Notes under the pieces: model-generated | What the model saw: the letters and a program-made list of their open reading frames with translations, nothing else | Told to the model about the DNA's origin: nothing | Databases searched by the model: none | Program-made: the position numbers and the translations under genes | Shown: positions 45,280 to 58,700 of the stretch, in pieces | How the letters are laid out: every line of letters starts with the position of its first letter | Position numbering within the stretch: the first letter of the stretch is position 1 | Origin: Dipteris shenzhenensis | Lineage: Eukaryota; Polypodiophyta; Polypodiopsida; Gleicheniales | Assembly (NCBI GenBank): GCA_047967505.1 | Contig: CM106541.1 | DNA: 64,000 nt | Reading direction: 5' to 3' (one strand)

Positions 45280-46150
45280 TTGTAAGACTCCATCTAGGAA
45301 GCTATAAGCTTCCTATATGGCTACCCTTGTAAAAATATGATGCAGCAGAGAGATCATTTGACAACAACGATAGTACAATAACCAAAGAATAGACACAATG
45401 GAGAAAAATAAAAATTTCGTATCAAATACAAGTGATGGTGCTATCCACCTGTAAGCTCTCTAGTAGAGCTTCGATGGTGATCTAGACAGAGTCTGGATGG
45501 AGAAGGACTGGAGGTATGGGTATTAGCATTCGATGTTGAGGCTTATGAAGTGGCCTCCTTATATAGCCCTTCACAGTAGAACAATTCCACCACATTGGTG
45601 GGCTGGCGGTGGCACATGCATATTGACTTAGCACAGTGTGTGACTAAGTGTGAGGATGGTGGCACATGTTTGCTTGAATTTTGCCACCGGCCAAAGACCA
45701 TTGACTTTTGACCATTGATCACGCATGCGAGGGCAAATCCACACACGAATGATCACGACATGCAACAGAGGGCATACCATCACATGCCTCGGACCTTGTC
45801 GTTGGGGGAATTTCCCCCACACCCCCATCAAGGGTGTTGCCCCTGCACCCCCCAGGAGTATGTTGATCCTCCTACCATCTCCTAGCTATCAAACGGTCAC
45901 CATGAGACCTCATCTAGTGTCAAAACTAGGATCCTACCAATGTCCAGCGCTCACACCATGGCTTCTCCTCAAAATGGGGGCCTTACAAAAGGGTACTATT
46001 GGACATTCGTGGTTACATATGAAAGGTGGGCATTGCACATATACAAACAACCCTTTCCAAGACATGTTTCGTGAATGGCAAGGGGTAGTGGTCACACCTG
46101 GTGGCAGCGTTAACCGTTTTCAAGTCTACGATTGCCTAGGATCGTAAGAA
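45280..46150. other. Unclassified insertion splitting the minus-strand gypsy RT
   Basis: This stretch sits where the N-terminal RT should be and shows no RT similarity on either strand. It contains the short palindrome GGAAGCTATAAGCTTCC near 45297. The ends are approximate; I could not identify a target duplication. Confidence 0.5.
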
Positions 46151-46157
46151 GGCCTGC

Positions 46158-46561
46158 CTAGGATGGCTTCATATCCCAGCTGCTGTGGGTGAAGACCATG
46201 ACTACGAACTTGATAGGGTACGTGAAACCGAATACTTTGATGTTAATATTAGTGAGGACTCCCAAGGGTTCTGCAGTTGTGCCATTGGCTAACTTCACCA
46301 CCAGATGGGTTTGCACAAGCGCAGGTTTTCCCCACTCTTCACCCATCATTCCTTGGTATAGGCACTCACTCCTACCCCCCCATCCAAGATAGCATCAACC
46401 TTTTGGTGCTGATAGGTTATGGGGATAGCTTCGTTCGAGTCATCACCCTCGAAGTATTGGACTAATTTATTGAGAGGTACCTTGGGTAAGTTATGTCCCT
46501 CCTCTGGGGATTGATCGGCCTTAGGGCTAGTAGGTCCTAGGGGCAGGAATCGTCCGTTCAT
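46158..46561 (-). pseudogene. Gypsy retropepsin
   Basis: QKVDAILDGGVGVS is the D-G-G active-site motif (usually D-G/S-G-A). After a stop, HLVVKLANGTTAEPLGVLTN and VFGFTYPIKFVVMVF complete the fold. Confidence 0.8.
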
Positions 46562-47395
46562 CCAGTTGAATAGGTCTCGCTAAAGGATAGGATTCCCTCT
46601 CAACAAGGAGGCGATTGGCATTTTTACCTTGGTTGATAGGAAGGCCGCCAATCCCGTGCTATCGCAGAGTTTGTGTGACATTTCCCTTCCGACTGATAGC
46701 AGATCCTGAAAATCATAAAGGTCTCCTTCTTCCTGTAGGTTTTGTAGTACCAAGTCCTCTTGGAACATTCACTGGATCAAATCTGGAGCCTCTAACCTAC
46801 TGAAGCTGGAACGTTCCTCTTCTTCTAGCATCTTGAGCGCCTTTGCCCCTCGGTGAGTAGTCAAGTGGGCTGGGTGGACAATATCCAACCCTCTTCTTGC
46901 GTTGATTCTATGCTCAAAAGTTTCCAATAAATCCCGTACCAAGCTCTGAGCCTCTATGACATATTGTTTTTCTAGGACTGGGTCCGGATAGGCTTCCTTA
47001 TGCGAAGGCGGGGATGCGAGGCCTTGGGCTTGCACTGGCTTGTTTACATCTGAGTATGGAGGTTCACCCGGGTCACCTTGGATGGAAGTCTGTTCAAAGT
47101 AGGAGGAGGTGGCAGGGGTGGTTGTCTCCTCATCAGAACCATCTTGAATGAGCACCTAGTCGGCCCCCTCACCTACCCATATGGCCTTCTTGGATTGGGT
47201 TTGTGGGGGATGAGACACCTCAAGGTTTCGTGGTAGGAGCTATAAATTACCCTTCCTTGCCTATTTCTTCATTGCCCTGCCTATGGCTTTGGCTTGCATC
47301 CTTGTGATGACCTTCAAGCATACCGCGACCACTTGGCCATGTTCAATACTAAGCAAGTTAAGGCTGGTGCTCCTAGGTGGGGTGGCTGGGGTTGC

Positions 47396-47689
47396 TCATC
47401 TTCTCAAGAGACAATCCTTGAATAAATGCTCAATTCTCCACCCCACACACAAGGGTGTAGGGCTTGTTGGGGGTGCAGCAGCTAGGGTAAGATCCCTATA
47501 AGGGTAGTCCTTTAAGAAATGTAGCCCCTGACACTTGAAGCATGACACCAGAGGATTTGAGGTACCCTTGTAGGGGCACTCACCTGCCTTGTGTGGGCCT
47601 TGGCAGAACTTATAGAATTGGATCGAGGGCCTTCGAGCAATAGAGTTCATGTCTCTCGCCCTTGTGATCAAGGGGGCAATTTGGAACAA
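47396..47689 (-). pseudogene. Gypsy gag with three degenerate zinc knuckles
   Basis: Three evenly placed segments resemble CX2CX3HX4C: YKFCQGPHKAGEC, CFKCQGLHFLKDY and CVGWRIEHLFKDC. In each, one zinc ligand is replaced (first Cys to Tyr, last Cys to Tyr, second Cys to Trp). Confidence 0.75.
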
Positions 47690-47700
47690 GGGGATTTGCT

Positions 47701-49040
47701 GATCCTCTTATAGGAGATAGTGACTTAGGTTGCCACTTCCTTCCTCGTAAGGGTTGTAGTCGAGGTGTGCTTGATACAGATCTGTTTCCTCCCAATCATT
47801 GGGCACTTCCTCAACGAACACTTGATTGATGGGAGCTATACGGGGTGGGGGAGGTTGGGGACCCAAGCTTTTCTATGTAACTTTACTTTTATAGTAATAA
47901 ATTGCTCCGCATGTAAGTATTTATTGGTTTTTTCACTTCTTATTCAATTTTATGTTTGTGTATGTCTTATTGTTTGTGTGTTTGTGTTTGTGTTTGTCCA
48001 ATTCTGTTAAACTAGCCATGTCATCATGTCACACGTCCGGAGAGCAGACTCCAAGTGATGATCATGGGACTCCTCGTAGGAGGAGAGAGCATGGACTCTA
48101 CTCTCTAGAGGACTTCAATTCCACTCGACCAACTCCTTAGAGGCTGACTCCTTAGGGGACTACTCTCGGGGGACTACCCCTCGGGGGACTCCTTTGCTAG
48201 GAGCCCATGGCTTCATCGAGAGTCTTGATGAGTTTATCGCATCCATGAGCAATGTGCAAGTAGAGAGATACTTTGCTCTTCTCTCCTTCTGGAGGACCCT
48301 CCACTATTCCCTCTTTTGCACAACTCTGGGGGTAGATTGGGGCTATCAATGGCTTTTCCTACTAGACACTTGTTCGATATTTCCCCTCTATTGCCCCTTT
48401 TGAGGGATCATCACCTGGGTGATATTGTCATAGGTCCAGAAAGAGTAGGAAAGGTTGACGCTGCTGTGGTAGCATGGGAGATGTAGATGAGCCTGCACAC
48501 TCCTATCGCTCCAAGTCTCTCCCTATTCATGAGACATAGTTCCAATCTAGTCCCTTGCCTACCCCTCTCATAAGCCACAACACCCCCTGCACCGCTCACT
48601 CTAGAACCCCTCTCTCTAGCTCTACTACTCCACTCTGTGATCTAGCTCCGCTACTCCCACTCCGCGATCTAGCACCACTACTCCCTCCTTCAGACTATGT
48701 TTTGCCCAAGGACCTCTTATAGCTCATGAACACAATCGGGGAAGTTGTAGAGGATAACCAAGGGAGGAAGGTCATAAACTACATGAGGAGGTTGACAAGC
48801 ATGCACTTCCTTAAGGATATATTGAAACCTTGGAACCAACAAGACTTGAGAGCTAAGGATGCCCTCATAGAAGCCCTAAGTCGATAATTTCCCAACCCTG
48901 GTGGATATGAGTTTGAGGGAAATGCCATGCTTATGTGCTTGGGAGAGCTCCTAAGGTCTCATAAATACTAGTTGAAAGAAGCTGTTAAGTTGGGTAAGAA
49001 TAAGCCAAGTGGGTAGTCCCAAAAGATTGGAAAAAATCCC
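47701..49040. other. Unclassified; decayed coding-like segment at 48.70-49.02 kb
   Basis: A plus frame around 48700-49017 reads as coding-like with three stops, for example GEVVEDNQGRKVINYMRRL, FLKDILKPWNQQDLRAKDAL and YEFEGNAMLMCLGELL. It may be a transposon protein, but I do not recognise it. The rest has no coding signal; 48.13-48.20 kb has repeated GGGGACT(A/C)CT. Confidence 0.4.
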
Positions 49041-49048
49041 AAAAAAAA

Positions 49049-49094
49049 TTGTGGGGCAGCATGGGGCTCAAACAAGCCCCATCCTACCCCACAA
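49049..49094. repeat. Imperfect inverted repeat, 20-bp arms, 6-base loop
   Basis: The arms at 49049-49068 and 49075-49094 (TTGTGGGGCAGCATGGGGCT and its complement) mismatch at two positions. Confidence 0.92.
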
Positions 49095-49242
49095 ACATTT
49101 TTCCACATCATTCAAAAATGCTGACAAGTTCCAATAACTCATTCAACCTTATTTGATGATTGATCTTTCCTACACATCTTTCAAAATGCTGACAGGTTTT
49201 TTTGAAAAAAAAAAAATGATGACAGGTTCCAAGCACTCGTTC

Positions 49243-49272
49243 AACACACACACACACACTTTTTTTTGTGAG

Positions 49273-49305
<33 letters not shown>

Positions 49306-49312
49306 CGCGCGT
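49243..49312. repeat. (CA)n microsatellites split by a T-run
   Basis: A run of CA, then TTTTTTTTGTGAGAA, then a longer CA run ending ATGCGCGCGTGC. Confidence 0.95.
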
Positions 49313-49459
49313 GCAGTTTGAGAATATTGGGGCAACTTTAAGTCCCAATCTGCTCTTAAAAAATGTTATGGGATGTCAACATTGATATAACTATCAAAAA
49401 ATTTTCATATGACAAGATTAAGATATGCATGAACATATTCAATTTTAGCATTTATATTG

Positions 49460-50370
49460 AAGTTTGTATCAGTCTTCCTTAGCAATGGTAATTGCGATGT
49501 TGATATCAATTTCTCTCTTTTACCAAAAAAGAAAAATTTTGAAGTTTTGGACAAAATAAGAAATGCAATTTCCCCCACACTTTTGCAACCTTTTCCATTT
49601 GGTTATGTCTTGCTACTATTATTCATCATGAGCTTGCTTGGCATAGATGGGACATTATGTCAGTATCTAAAGGTATACATTAAGGGATTTCTAAGCTAAT
49701 ATATTCTAGGATAAGTTCTCAAATATTCCAAATGAACTATTACACATTGATTTATAGAGAATTTACTAGGGACAAGACCACATGCTTTAAATGAGCATAA
49801 ATGTATACTAGTGTACATGTTATCATTTTAAATGAATGCCAATGTGCATTGAACAAGCCTTTAAGCATAAATGAAACAAGTGAATGCATATGGAAATTCT
49901 CAAGCCCTAAAGTTTGACTTAGGCGTGTGATGCATTGATACACAATCTCCATATTCGCTTATATGATGCACATATTCTCATCATGATGCTTCCTTACCAT
50001 TTCTACATTCTTATTTTATATCTATGACTTTTCAACAAATATAAAAAAGATTTTTTTGCAACAAGTTGAAGGGGTGAATGATAACTTGATTTTCCATTTG
50101 TTCGAGATGATTTTGCCATGTGGTTTAAACAAATAGAATGAAATGGATGGGAAAAGATGATTCTTCTAGGATAGTTTTAAATGAGTGTGTATATGTTTGA
50201 GACTCGGGGCATTTATCATTGTTCACATGACACACTCAAAGCAATATATAGTTTGGCACAATTTTGTATGGAAATGGTGGAAGTGAGCATCAATTTTCAT
50301 ACTAAAAAGTTTGAGCTGAATTACATCTTTAAGTTTCATTTCTCACATGCAAAGATTTCTTTGATGATGG
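49460..50370. other. No recognisable gene
   Basis: AT-rich DNA with short unremarkable open frames. Confidence 0.6.
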
Positions 50371-50378
50371 TCTCTTCT

Positions 50379-51400
50379 CTAGTGCGATCTAGAGGCGTGG
50401 GGATGATGGGTTGGCAATTTCACTTTCGCATGAGGATGAGAAAGGGTCATTGGTGCGCTGATGATCATGATGATGATGATTCTCGACGAAGTGGGAGATG
50501 TTTGTAATTCATGGCTGGTTGGAATATTTATCTGTTGAGGAAGTTGAGGAGCAAATCCGTCCGGCAAGACGATCGCGTCTTGTGCAGACTGTTGTACAAG
50601 AGCATCGCATCTCAGGCGAACGGTTGTACTTTTTCTTCGCAAAGCCTTTCAAGCACTGGAGTCACGGCACGGGACTTTTCGTTCATATCGTCGTTTTTCG
50701 TTTGCACTGGTGGGCCGGAAGGAATAGTACGGTCATTATGAGCGTAGGATTGCCCAGCCGCTATCAGATACGAAGGCACAGAATATATCTGGACTCTGTA
50801 AAGAGTTTGGCTGCTTTGGCTGATAGAAAACATCCTGCAAGCCTGTCCGATAGAGGGCTGTCCACTCTGGCGAGACTCGAGATCAGCTTGTGGTGCCAAA
50901 GTTGAAAGAAGCGCAGGTGGGTTTGCAAGACGGCCGTTGGACGCAGTCTCATCAACGACGCAGAGCATGTTTATCTACTTGTCGAGCATCGGCAACGGCA
51001 CAAGTTCGTAATAATATGTCACACCGTTTCATTCAGCTGGAGCCTGAAGCTATGGAGTCTGGACGACGGCGAGAAAGTGTCAAACTGCAGCAGTGCGTAA
51101 AGGGAAAAGTCACAAGTGCTTACTGGTGACGAAGGGTTGGATTCTCTGCAGGACATGAAGGCTTCCTGAGCGATATTTACGATTTTGGACGTTACTGAGC
51201 TTGCTCTCCCAGCTGCGTCTGCTGCACTTGTCGCTTGTGCTCCATGCATTTCCTGAACTCCAGGACTCGTGATGAGCCATCCACCGACTCGTCGCCCGTT
51301 AGCACTGAGGACCCATCCATGCCAGATCGATCTTCCGGCAATCCCACACCGCCCCCTGCCTGCGCGGGTCCCGTGGGTGGGGAGCACCCTTCAAAGCTTG
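50379..51400 (-). other. GC-richer island with overlapping open frames, identity unknown
   Basis: About 1 kb clearly richer in G+C and CpG than its AT-rich surroundings, with open frames of 76-135 codons on both strands. On the minus strand one frame (ATG near 51329) reads MDGSSVLTGDESVDGSSRVL, then EFRKCMEHKRQVQQTQ, and ends near 51200. Other minus frames are 51387-51019 and 50968-50612. I cannot match any to a family. It could be a low-copy gene exon set, a promoter/5' UTR or an organellar or other insertion. Confidence 0.35.
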
Positions 51401-51412
51401 GGAAGGCCAGGA

Positions 51413-51513
51413 CTCACGGTTCACTGTTCACATACAAGATTTACGTTTGCAAACACAAACGAAAATCTTCTCACGGTTCACTGTTCACATACAAGATTTA
51501 CGTTTGCAAACAC
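51413..51513. repeat. 57-bp period direct repeat (44-bp identical copies)
   Basis: CTCACGGTTCACTGTTCACA followed by TACAAGATTTACGTTTGCAA and ACAC occurs at 51413-51456 and 51470-51513 with no mismatch. Confidence 0.97.
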
Positions 51514-51559
51514 CAACGCTGTGGAATTGGAATTCTTACGTTATTGTGTGACGTGTTCG

Positions 51560-54010
51560 AATAAATAGTCATCATCTTTGAGTGAAAACCAAGACAAGAG
51601 TATTTGTCTCTCTTCACGTAGTCATCCCCTTTCATTACAAACGAAGACGATACAAATGCTATGAGAGGAACCTTACGTTCTAAGGCCAAAATATGACTAA
51701 AAGATGAAGAATTTGTCAACGTATATAATTTTGAGAAGATATGTTTCCCACATAAATTTGAAAATTTAAAGTTTCATTGTACATAGTGTGCACAGTTTTT
51801 TGTGAACGCTACTTAGGATGTATTGTATCATAGAGGTGTTGATTAATGACCCATACAATTCTATGCAAAATATGATACTACACCTTTGTGCATTACTACT
51901 ATAGGGAGCATGCCTATCCAATTACATCCTTCAAATAATTTGTTGATGTTGCTAGCTAATCCAGAACTCGAGGACGGTATCATGATGACTAAGGTGGATA
52001 GGTGGGCTAGTAGGTAGCCATGGACACTGCCATATGGTAACACTAGAATGCTAGCACTGGAATGGGCTAAGTTGGATGAGTAACTATCCACTATTTAGGA
52101 TCTAGGCTATTATATGAGCCGTTGTAATTTGTAATTTGTAGTTTACTGGGATAGATTAGGACATCTTATTTTTGTGATCTCTCAAAGTAATTTCTAGCTA
52201 TACTCTTTGTGTCATTCGCCCTACGTTTATGTTATTATGTGATGTCTTTTGGTGGAGATACCAATCAAGGATGTTTAGGCTTAAGTAAGGACATGTGTCA
52301 TTGGGATTCACCAAACACATGTTGATTGCACTTTTAATCACCAACAAAGTACACATGGTGGTGTGACTTTCTAACTATCATAGTCATTTGGGGTCCAAGT
52401 AAAGAACATTTGTTAATGACATCTCATTTGCATAAAAGAGTACAACAGAAGGACAACAGACCAGTCAACAGAATAAGTAAGCACTTTAGAGTCAATGAGT
52501 GGTTGCAATACCAAAAGTTTAGTGGGCCTAGAAGCTAAGAGAGTTGCAACCATTTTGCGAGGAGCCACCCATGTAAATGTAGACCCATGAATCAAATTAT
52601 ATACACATACACACATGACATTGAATAACTTGCAAAATCTTGAGTATGTTGCTCCAATGAGTTTGCTTGTTTCTCACATTCAATTCAATACTTAAAACTT
52701 AGAATATGTTGTGTAGACATTTCAAAATTAAAAGCTCAAGAGCCAATGTTAAGAACCCAAAAAACATGTGGACGACATATATACATATAGATGGCACCTG
52801 CAAGATACAAGAGCTTGTAGTTTCAAGACTTAAGAGCTTAAAGCTACTATGGGGGCATCAAATTTCCAAGCCCAAAAACCATATACAAAGAAGTTGGGAG
52901 CTCAACTCGAAAAAGTGGTCATAGCCTTCTAGCTTTCTTGGACCATTATATGTAGATAAAATTAAATCTATGCCCATAAGATGTGACATAGAATCTAGTA
53001 GACACATCAAAAACTGCCCGACAAACTCAACTTAAAGTGCACCTTCACTATCTTCAAGAAATGGCTATTATGGGGCATGATTGGTCTATAGGGTGGTGAC
53101 ATATTGTACTCTCATGCAGCTACAACCCTTGCAATGTGGCACTTGTCCCATGTATTCCTACCTTAATTGTGTATTCAATTTGGTTAAGCTTGCTAATTGT
53201 GTAGCTTGAGCCACGACCAAGTTTTATGCTACTTCATCCAACATTGCATTCTTCAACTACTACCACTAAGTACCCTCAAAATGCACTTTGTTTGCATCTG
53301 GAAGCCTCTTCAACTGCTCCTCCATTGTCTCTTGTGCTCTGACCAACACATCTTAGAGAATCTCTTGTCTTATTATGGCATATGTTTGAGGCCTTACACA
53401 TTTGTCACTATGTGAGGAGAAACCTATGGTGAGACCTTTCACAAAGTGCTAAAATAACATCCTCGGTTGGCAAAGATGTTATTTTTTCACTTTGTGAACG
53501 ATGTTAATTTGGAATCTTAGTGAAGTATAGAGTGACATCCTTGTGATGAGGCTCTTTTCGATACACACTAATGTAAATATTATGTGTCCATGCTCTTATC
53601 CTTGGGTGCCTATAGTAATGATTTTCCATTGCCCTGCCACTCAACAGGCTGAGCACTCGCACATTGAGGGCCTTTACCTTCTTTGAGAATGCTCTGTTTT
53701 TGCCTCTGCCTCTAAATGCATTCACGAGATGGTCAAGACATCCTCCTTGAGCACCATTTTTTTGAATGTCATTCCACTATGAGCCCTTATATCTTCACAT
53801 TGTGAGGTCGGTTGGATAATGTCCATCAAGCATTGAAGAGGAGTAGTAGTAATCTTTTGCATCCGCTCATAAAGTGCACAAATCGCACAGGTTCACTCAT
53901 GTTCTTTCCATTCCTCCTCTCATGTCAAAGGTATCTTTTTGCTCTTCCAGCTATGTCATCACAAGGGGTGACTCATCTTGACATCTCCAACAATGCTGTG
54001 TGAAGGTTCA
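51560..54010. other. No recognisable gene
   Basis: Open frames of up to 76 codons on either strand, none matching a known family. Confidence 0.55.
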
Positions 54011-55441
54011 AGGAAAAGAGGAGTGATAGAAGGTATTCTAAGTTATTTTGCATGCACAAATTCATGCAAGTTTTAACATATATGATTCTATGAATGTGCA
54101 TATAAATAAGAAAATTTTAACACTTAATGAGACATGCCATGCATATAACATGATGTTGATTTCATGCATGCAACATAATACATGATTCATCATGCATATT
54201 TTACAATTGAATTACATATTATAATTGAATGCATTCTTTCATTTTACAATTGAATTACATGCATCCAATATGTAGCACATTGCATTGCAAAAGAAAAAAT
54301 GGCATGCTATCTATAAATAAAAAACTACCTCCTCTTTGAGACAGAAAGCCCAGGCACCTACACCCAAAGAGTATTACCATCTAGCCTCCATGGGACTGCC
54401 CTTAAGGCTAGGCCCTGGCATGGGGCCTACCTATCAAATCAAATGTGATAAAAATAACCTGGTGGCATCCTTATATTTTCATTGGTACTTTTACCACCAA
54501 TAAAAAGGCTATTACTAGTTAAAGGCCTACTATTACCGAAAAAATATCATTTATCGGTTCTAACAAAGTATCACTAGGAAAATTCATGCTCAAATATACC
54601 GTATGCACACTGTCTTTTGTTAGTGCTAGGAGTAATGTTACTACTGGTAACATTTATGTCAACTGATGGCACTTTGAGGAAGTAAACGACGGTAAATGGC
54701 AAAGTACTAATAATACATAGTTAGCTTCCCAATTTTTTAGACGAGCAAGGTATTGCCATCATTGCATGCATGATTTCATGAAATGACATCCATTTTAATG
54801 GCAACTTCTTATTGTTCTTTTTGAAATTCTATTGGTAACCTACTCTACAAGAATTACTTTAGTCCTTAGAATTCTATGTACCCCTCTAATTAAAAGCACC
54901 TTGATCATGATAGTGACTTAATGAGAATTGAGAAGACTAATGACTACTTGAATTTCTACTAGGGCTATGATCTATACCGTAATTTCTTCCTCTTTCTTTT
55001 TGAAAATGTTTTCCTTTATCAAATAATTCCTATTCACATACTCTGGAATTAGTATTCGAACCTCTTCTCAATCACTATTGCATGAGCATGTTTAACATAA
55101 TCTCAAAGATGGAGAATCACATACACAATTACGATATCTATAACAAATTGATCATGGTCCTGTCGAAAGCACAATCTACACTAATCCTTTTGGCTTTAGT
55201 TCTTGACCAATCAATGTCAATTGATATGTTATGTCCTTTTGCATGACTATGTATTTAATCCCTATCTTTATCTATAGCTTGCTTGTGTTATTCAAATTGA
55301 TTCTCAAGAATGACAATTCTAGATGCATTCTTTTAATGATAATTTTAGACATATTCTTTGCATTGTGAACATATAATCCAAAGTGTCTCATGCACCCACC
55401 ACTTAATTTGCATCTCAAAAAATAAAAAATTGACATTGCAA

Positions 55442-55557
55442 TTTTTGCTTGATTTTCATCTTTCTATAAATGCTCAACTAAGTTGTATTGAATGAATGAT
55501 TTTTGCTTGATTTTCATCTTTCTATAAATGCTCAACTAAGCTGTATTGAATGAATGA
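55442..55557. repeat. Tandem duplication, unit 58 bp
   Basis: TTTTTGCTTGATTTTCATCT through TGTATTGAATGAATGA is repeated head to tail with one substitution. Confidence 0.95.
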
Positions 55558-55566
55558 AAAATATTC

Positions 55567-55782
55567 TTGCAAACAATAAGCAAATTGGAGTGATTGCTTT
55601 TGCTTAGTCTATGGTTTGTCAATCAAGAATTTTTTTGTGGAAATTTAGGAGGCCTAGAAAAATAATTTAGGAGGCCTAAAAAAATAACCTTGCCAATAAT
55701 AAGCACATTGCAGTGATCGCTTTACTTAGTCTACGGTTTGTCAATCAATAAATTTTTTGTGGAAATTTAGGAGGCCTACCAT
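55567..55782. repeat. Direct duplication, unit about 95 bp
   Basis: Two copies (about 55567-55660 and 55685-55782) share AATAAGCA, TTGTCAATCAA and TTTTGTGGAAATTTAGGAGG. An extra partial copy of AATTTAGGAGGCCTA lies between them. Confidence 0.88.
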
Positions 55783-58700
55783 ACAAAGCCTTGAAAGGTT
55801 CTTATACATGTAAAGTCTTGTTAATACATATGTTAATTGTAAATCCCAACTGGAATATTGTGGATCTATATACATTTCTAACATGAGTTTGATTGTTCAA
55901 TTTAATTTTGTGATAACTTTTGGTCTTAAATGTAGACTATTGGGATGACTTAGTAAATCTTTAGGACATCAAAGAGGAAGGGTTGAATCTTGAATTAAAA
56001 TTTTAGTGACTTCTAAAATGGTCGCACAATGTTCCTCTTGGTCAAAGAATATATAAGAATGTTATCTACTTCTAAGGTTGAAAAAGTACCATTCATGTAT
56101 ATTTCATAGGCTCAAAAACTCTAGATATAGAAATGGATTGTATATCACTAATAGGAGAGTGAAAAGCTTGGCAAATATCTATATCTCTTTTTCTTTTGTA
56201 GAAGATTTTATATGGGAGCTTAGTTAACACCTCTAGGAAACTTGAATGACCATAAAATATTACATCATATAATATTGCATGGACATATCTATCCCTAAAT
56301 GAAGATGGACAAAGAAATGAGTTTGCAGTAAAGGGATCTAATAATAGAGAAGTCAGTCAATAAGTAAATGGAGCACTTTATAAGAAAACGTTGATACATT
56401 TGATGAATCTTAGGATTCTGTGATGGAGATAATTTATATTCTCAAGTGAAAGCAGGAGAATAGGTCTACAAGGTAGAGGTGAAAGAAGGATAAGAGTTTC
56501 AATTCTTTAGGTGAAGGGATGAGAAGAAATCTACTTAAATTGTACTAAGTAAATATATTGAAGATGAAGCATGTTAGACTTGCGTTGGGAAAACAAAGTA
56601 CAACGCATCCACCACTTGATTATATTGTTGGAGAAGATGTGAGAGATTGAGGAGAGATGAGAGGGGGTGGGGGACACACACATAGGTATTCCCTAAAGTA
56701 TGATGAAGAAGGTGGGAGACTAGTGAGAGTGAGAGGAGAGGAGAGCACACACATAATAGTTGTACACTACATTATATCAAAGAAGATGAATATATACAAG
56801 CTCACCTATTAAGGTTAAGGTTTATCCTATGCCCTTATAGTCTTATCTGTGATAGTTCAATTTACACTATCCTTAATACCCGCTCTTAAATTGGAGTAGA
56901 TAAGTAGAGGGTACATGTGCAAGATATCTTTCTATATTTTTAGGTGTATGTGATAGCAATAAACTTTGAAAACAAAAAATTTCAAAACCTATGAGTAGTA
57001 CATGTACCAGAGGATGATGAGCATACAATAAAAGTCTATACATTAAGTACACCTTCTACAGCTTAACCTTAATTTCCCTTAAGTTGTAACTAGCAAAAGC
57101 CAGGATAATGTAAAAATACAAGAAGTGGATAATTCTATACTAAATAATTATTCTTATATGAATTGATTCTTCAATTTGATGTGCTTGTTCTAGCATGAAA
57201 CAATTTATGCTTTTGGTAGTTGAATCTAGCTCACATAGTTACAATAGAGCAGCACTCTAGGTTCTCTTGAAAGAATTTCAATCTTTGATGAAAATTTCAC
57301 ATGAAGCATTGTTGGATTCTCTGTATTCCACTTTTGTTGAGGGTAAGGCCACTTTTGATTATCTCTTACTTTGCCATGCTATATCCAATGGTTAATTTTT
57401 CTCGTTGACATGTCTTTCCCGATTGGTATCGGTGTATCCATGAAAGGTGAAAGACATATGCTTGTCATGAAGCAATCCATAATCCCATGTACCTTTCAAA
57501 TACCTAGGAGTCTTTTAGCTACAATGAGTCTTTTAAATACCTAAGGAGCCTTTTAGCTACAAGGAGATGAGTCTTTTTTATATTCTACATGAATTAAATG
57601 AGAACACTAGTTGATAAGGATATGTCTCACCTTACGGCAATCAAATGTAAGTGGAGGGGTGGTCCACATGTGATAAACATTAGAGCTATACTAGATAAGG
57701 CAAAGGAAAGTTTGTTTGGGTAGAGAGGTGGCTACCATAGGGGAAAATCAAAGTTTGAACAATGAATGCATGGCTACCTTATGGACATCATGCAGAATGC
57801 CATGTGGGCAGCATGATGGCATGAAGGGTTGAAGAATTGCATCAAAAGGCCTTGGTATGGGGTAGTGGAGTTGTAGTAGTAGGCCTTGCAACAAGGGCAA
57901 CATATGAAGCAAAACTTCGTAGCCTAATGTAGGAATATTATAATGGAATGGTTATTTAGGCTAACTATAGCTAAATAAGTCTACTTGTGTCCAATTTGGG
58001 ATTCCTATAAAACCAAATACTTCCTGTTTTTTAACTTGTTTTTTAACTAGTTGTTGAATGTTCTAGTTGTGCTCCATTTTATGTGAGCACAACATTGTGT
58101 CTCTCATTAGGGTTCTTTGTTTGAAGAAAATTAGCTTGACACTTTGAAAATGCACGAGGGTGACTCCATGATAAATCTCTCAAATCCATTAGATCTTAGA
58201 GCTTAGCCTTTGAGCATTAATGAAGTCATCCCAAATGACTAATTACTATGAATTCTTTGTCCTCATCATACTTTCTCTTGGCCAATCTGCTAAATGCCTT
58301 CGTGGGGGTTAATAAGATGTCATTTAAGAGTAAAATACTTTCTTGGACAAGTACATAGGTAAATGAAAAGTCAAAGCTTAGATCATACATTTAGCAATTA
58401 AAATTGAGAATAAATAGAAAAACTTAGATTTCTTTTTAAAAAAACATTGTCACGAACTTGGACATTTTAACAATGAATTCAGAAAGGGTCTCTACCTTTT
58501 TTATCATGCAGTGGATAATCTCTTATATTTTGTAGGACGTTTATGCTGATGATGTAAATAACAGCCCTCATTTTTACTTTTTTTACAAAATCCTCAACTC
58601 TTCCATTACTAGCTCTAAATGCAATTTTTGCTATTTAATGTTTTTTGTGAGAGCTTACAATACAACACATATATGTATACATATTTAAACATTCATGGGA

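Larger units (their letters stand above)
44600..47700 (-). mobile_element. Second Ty3/gypsy retrotransposon, degenerate
   Basis: Minus-strand order: gag zinc knuckles (47.4-47.66 kb), a long gag-pol linker (47155-46580), retropepsin (46.56-46.16 kb), RT (45.27-44.85 kb) and RNase H (about 44.76-44.61 kb). The N-terminal half of RT is missing and replaced by unrelated DNA between about 45.28 and 46.15 kb. Integrase is not recognisable. No LTR pair was found. Confidence 0.85.

Noticed and set aside
58540-58575. A plus-strand TATGCTGATGAT reading YADD, suggesting a reverse transcriptase
   Set aside because: No other RT motif occurs around it in any frame; it is most likely chance.
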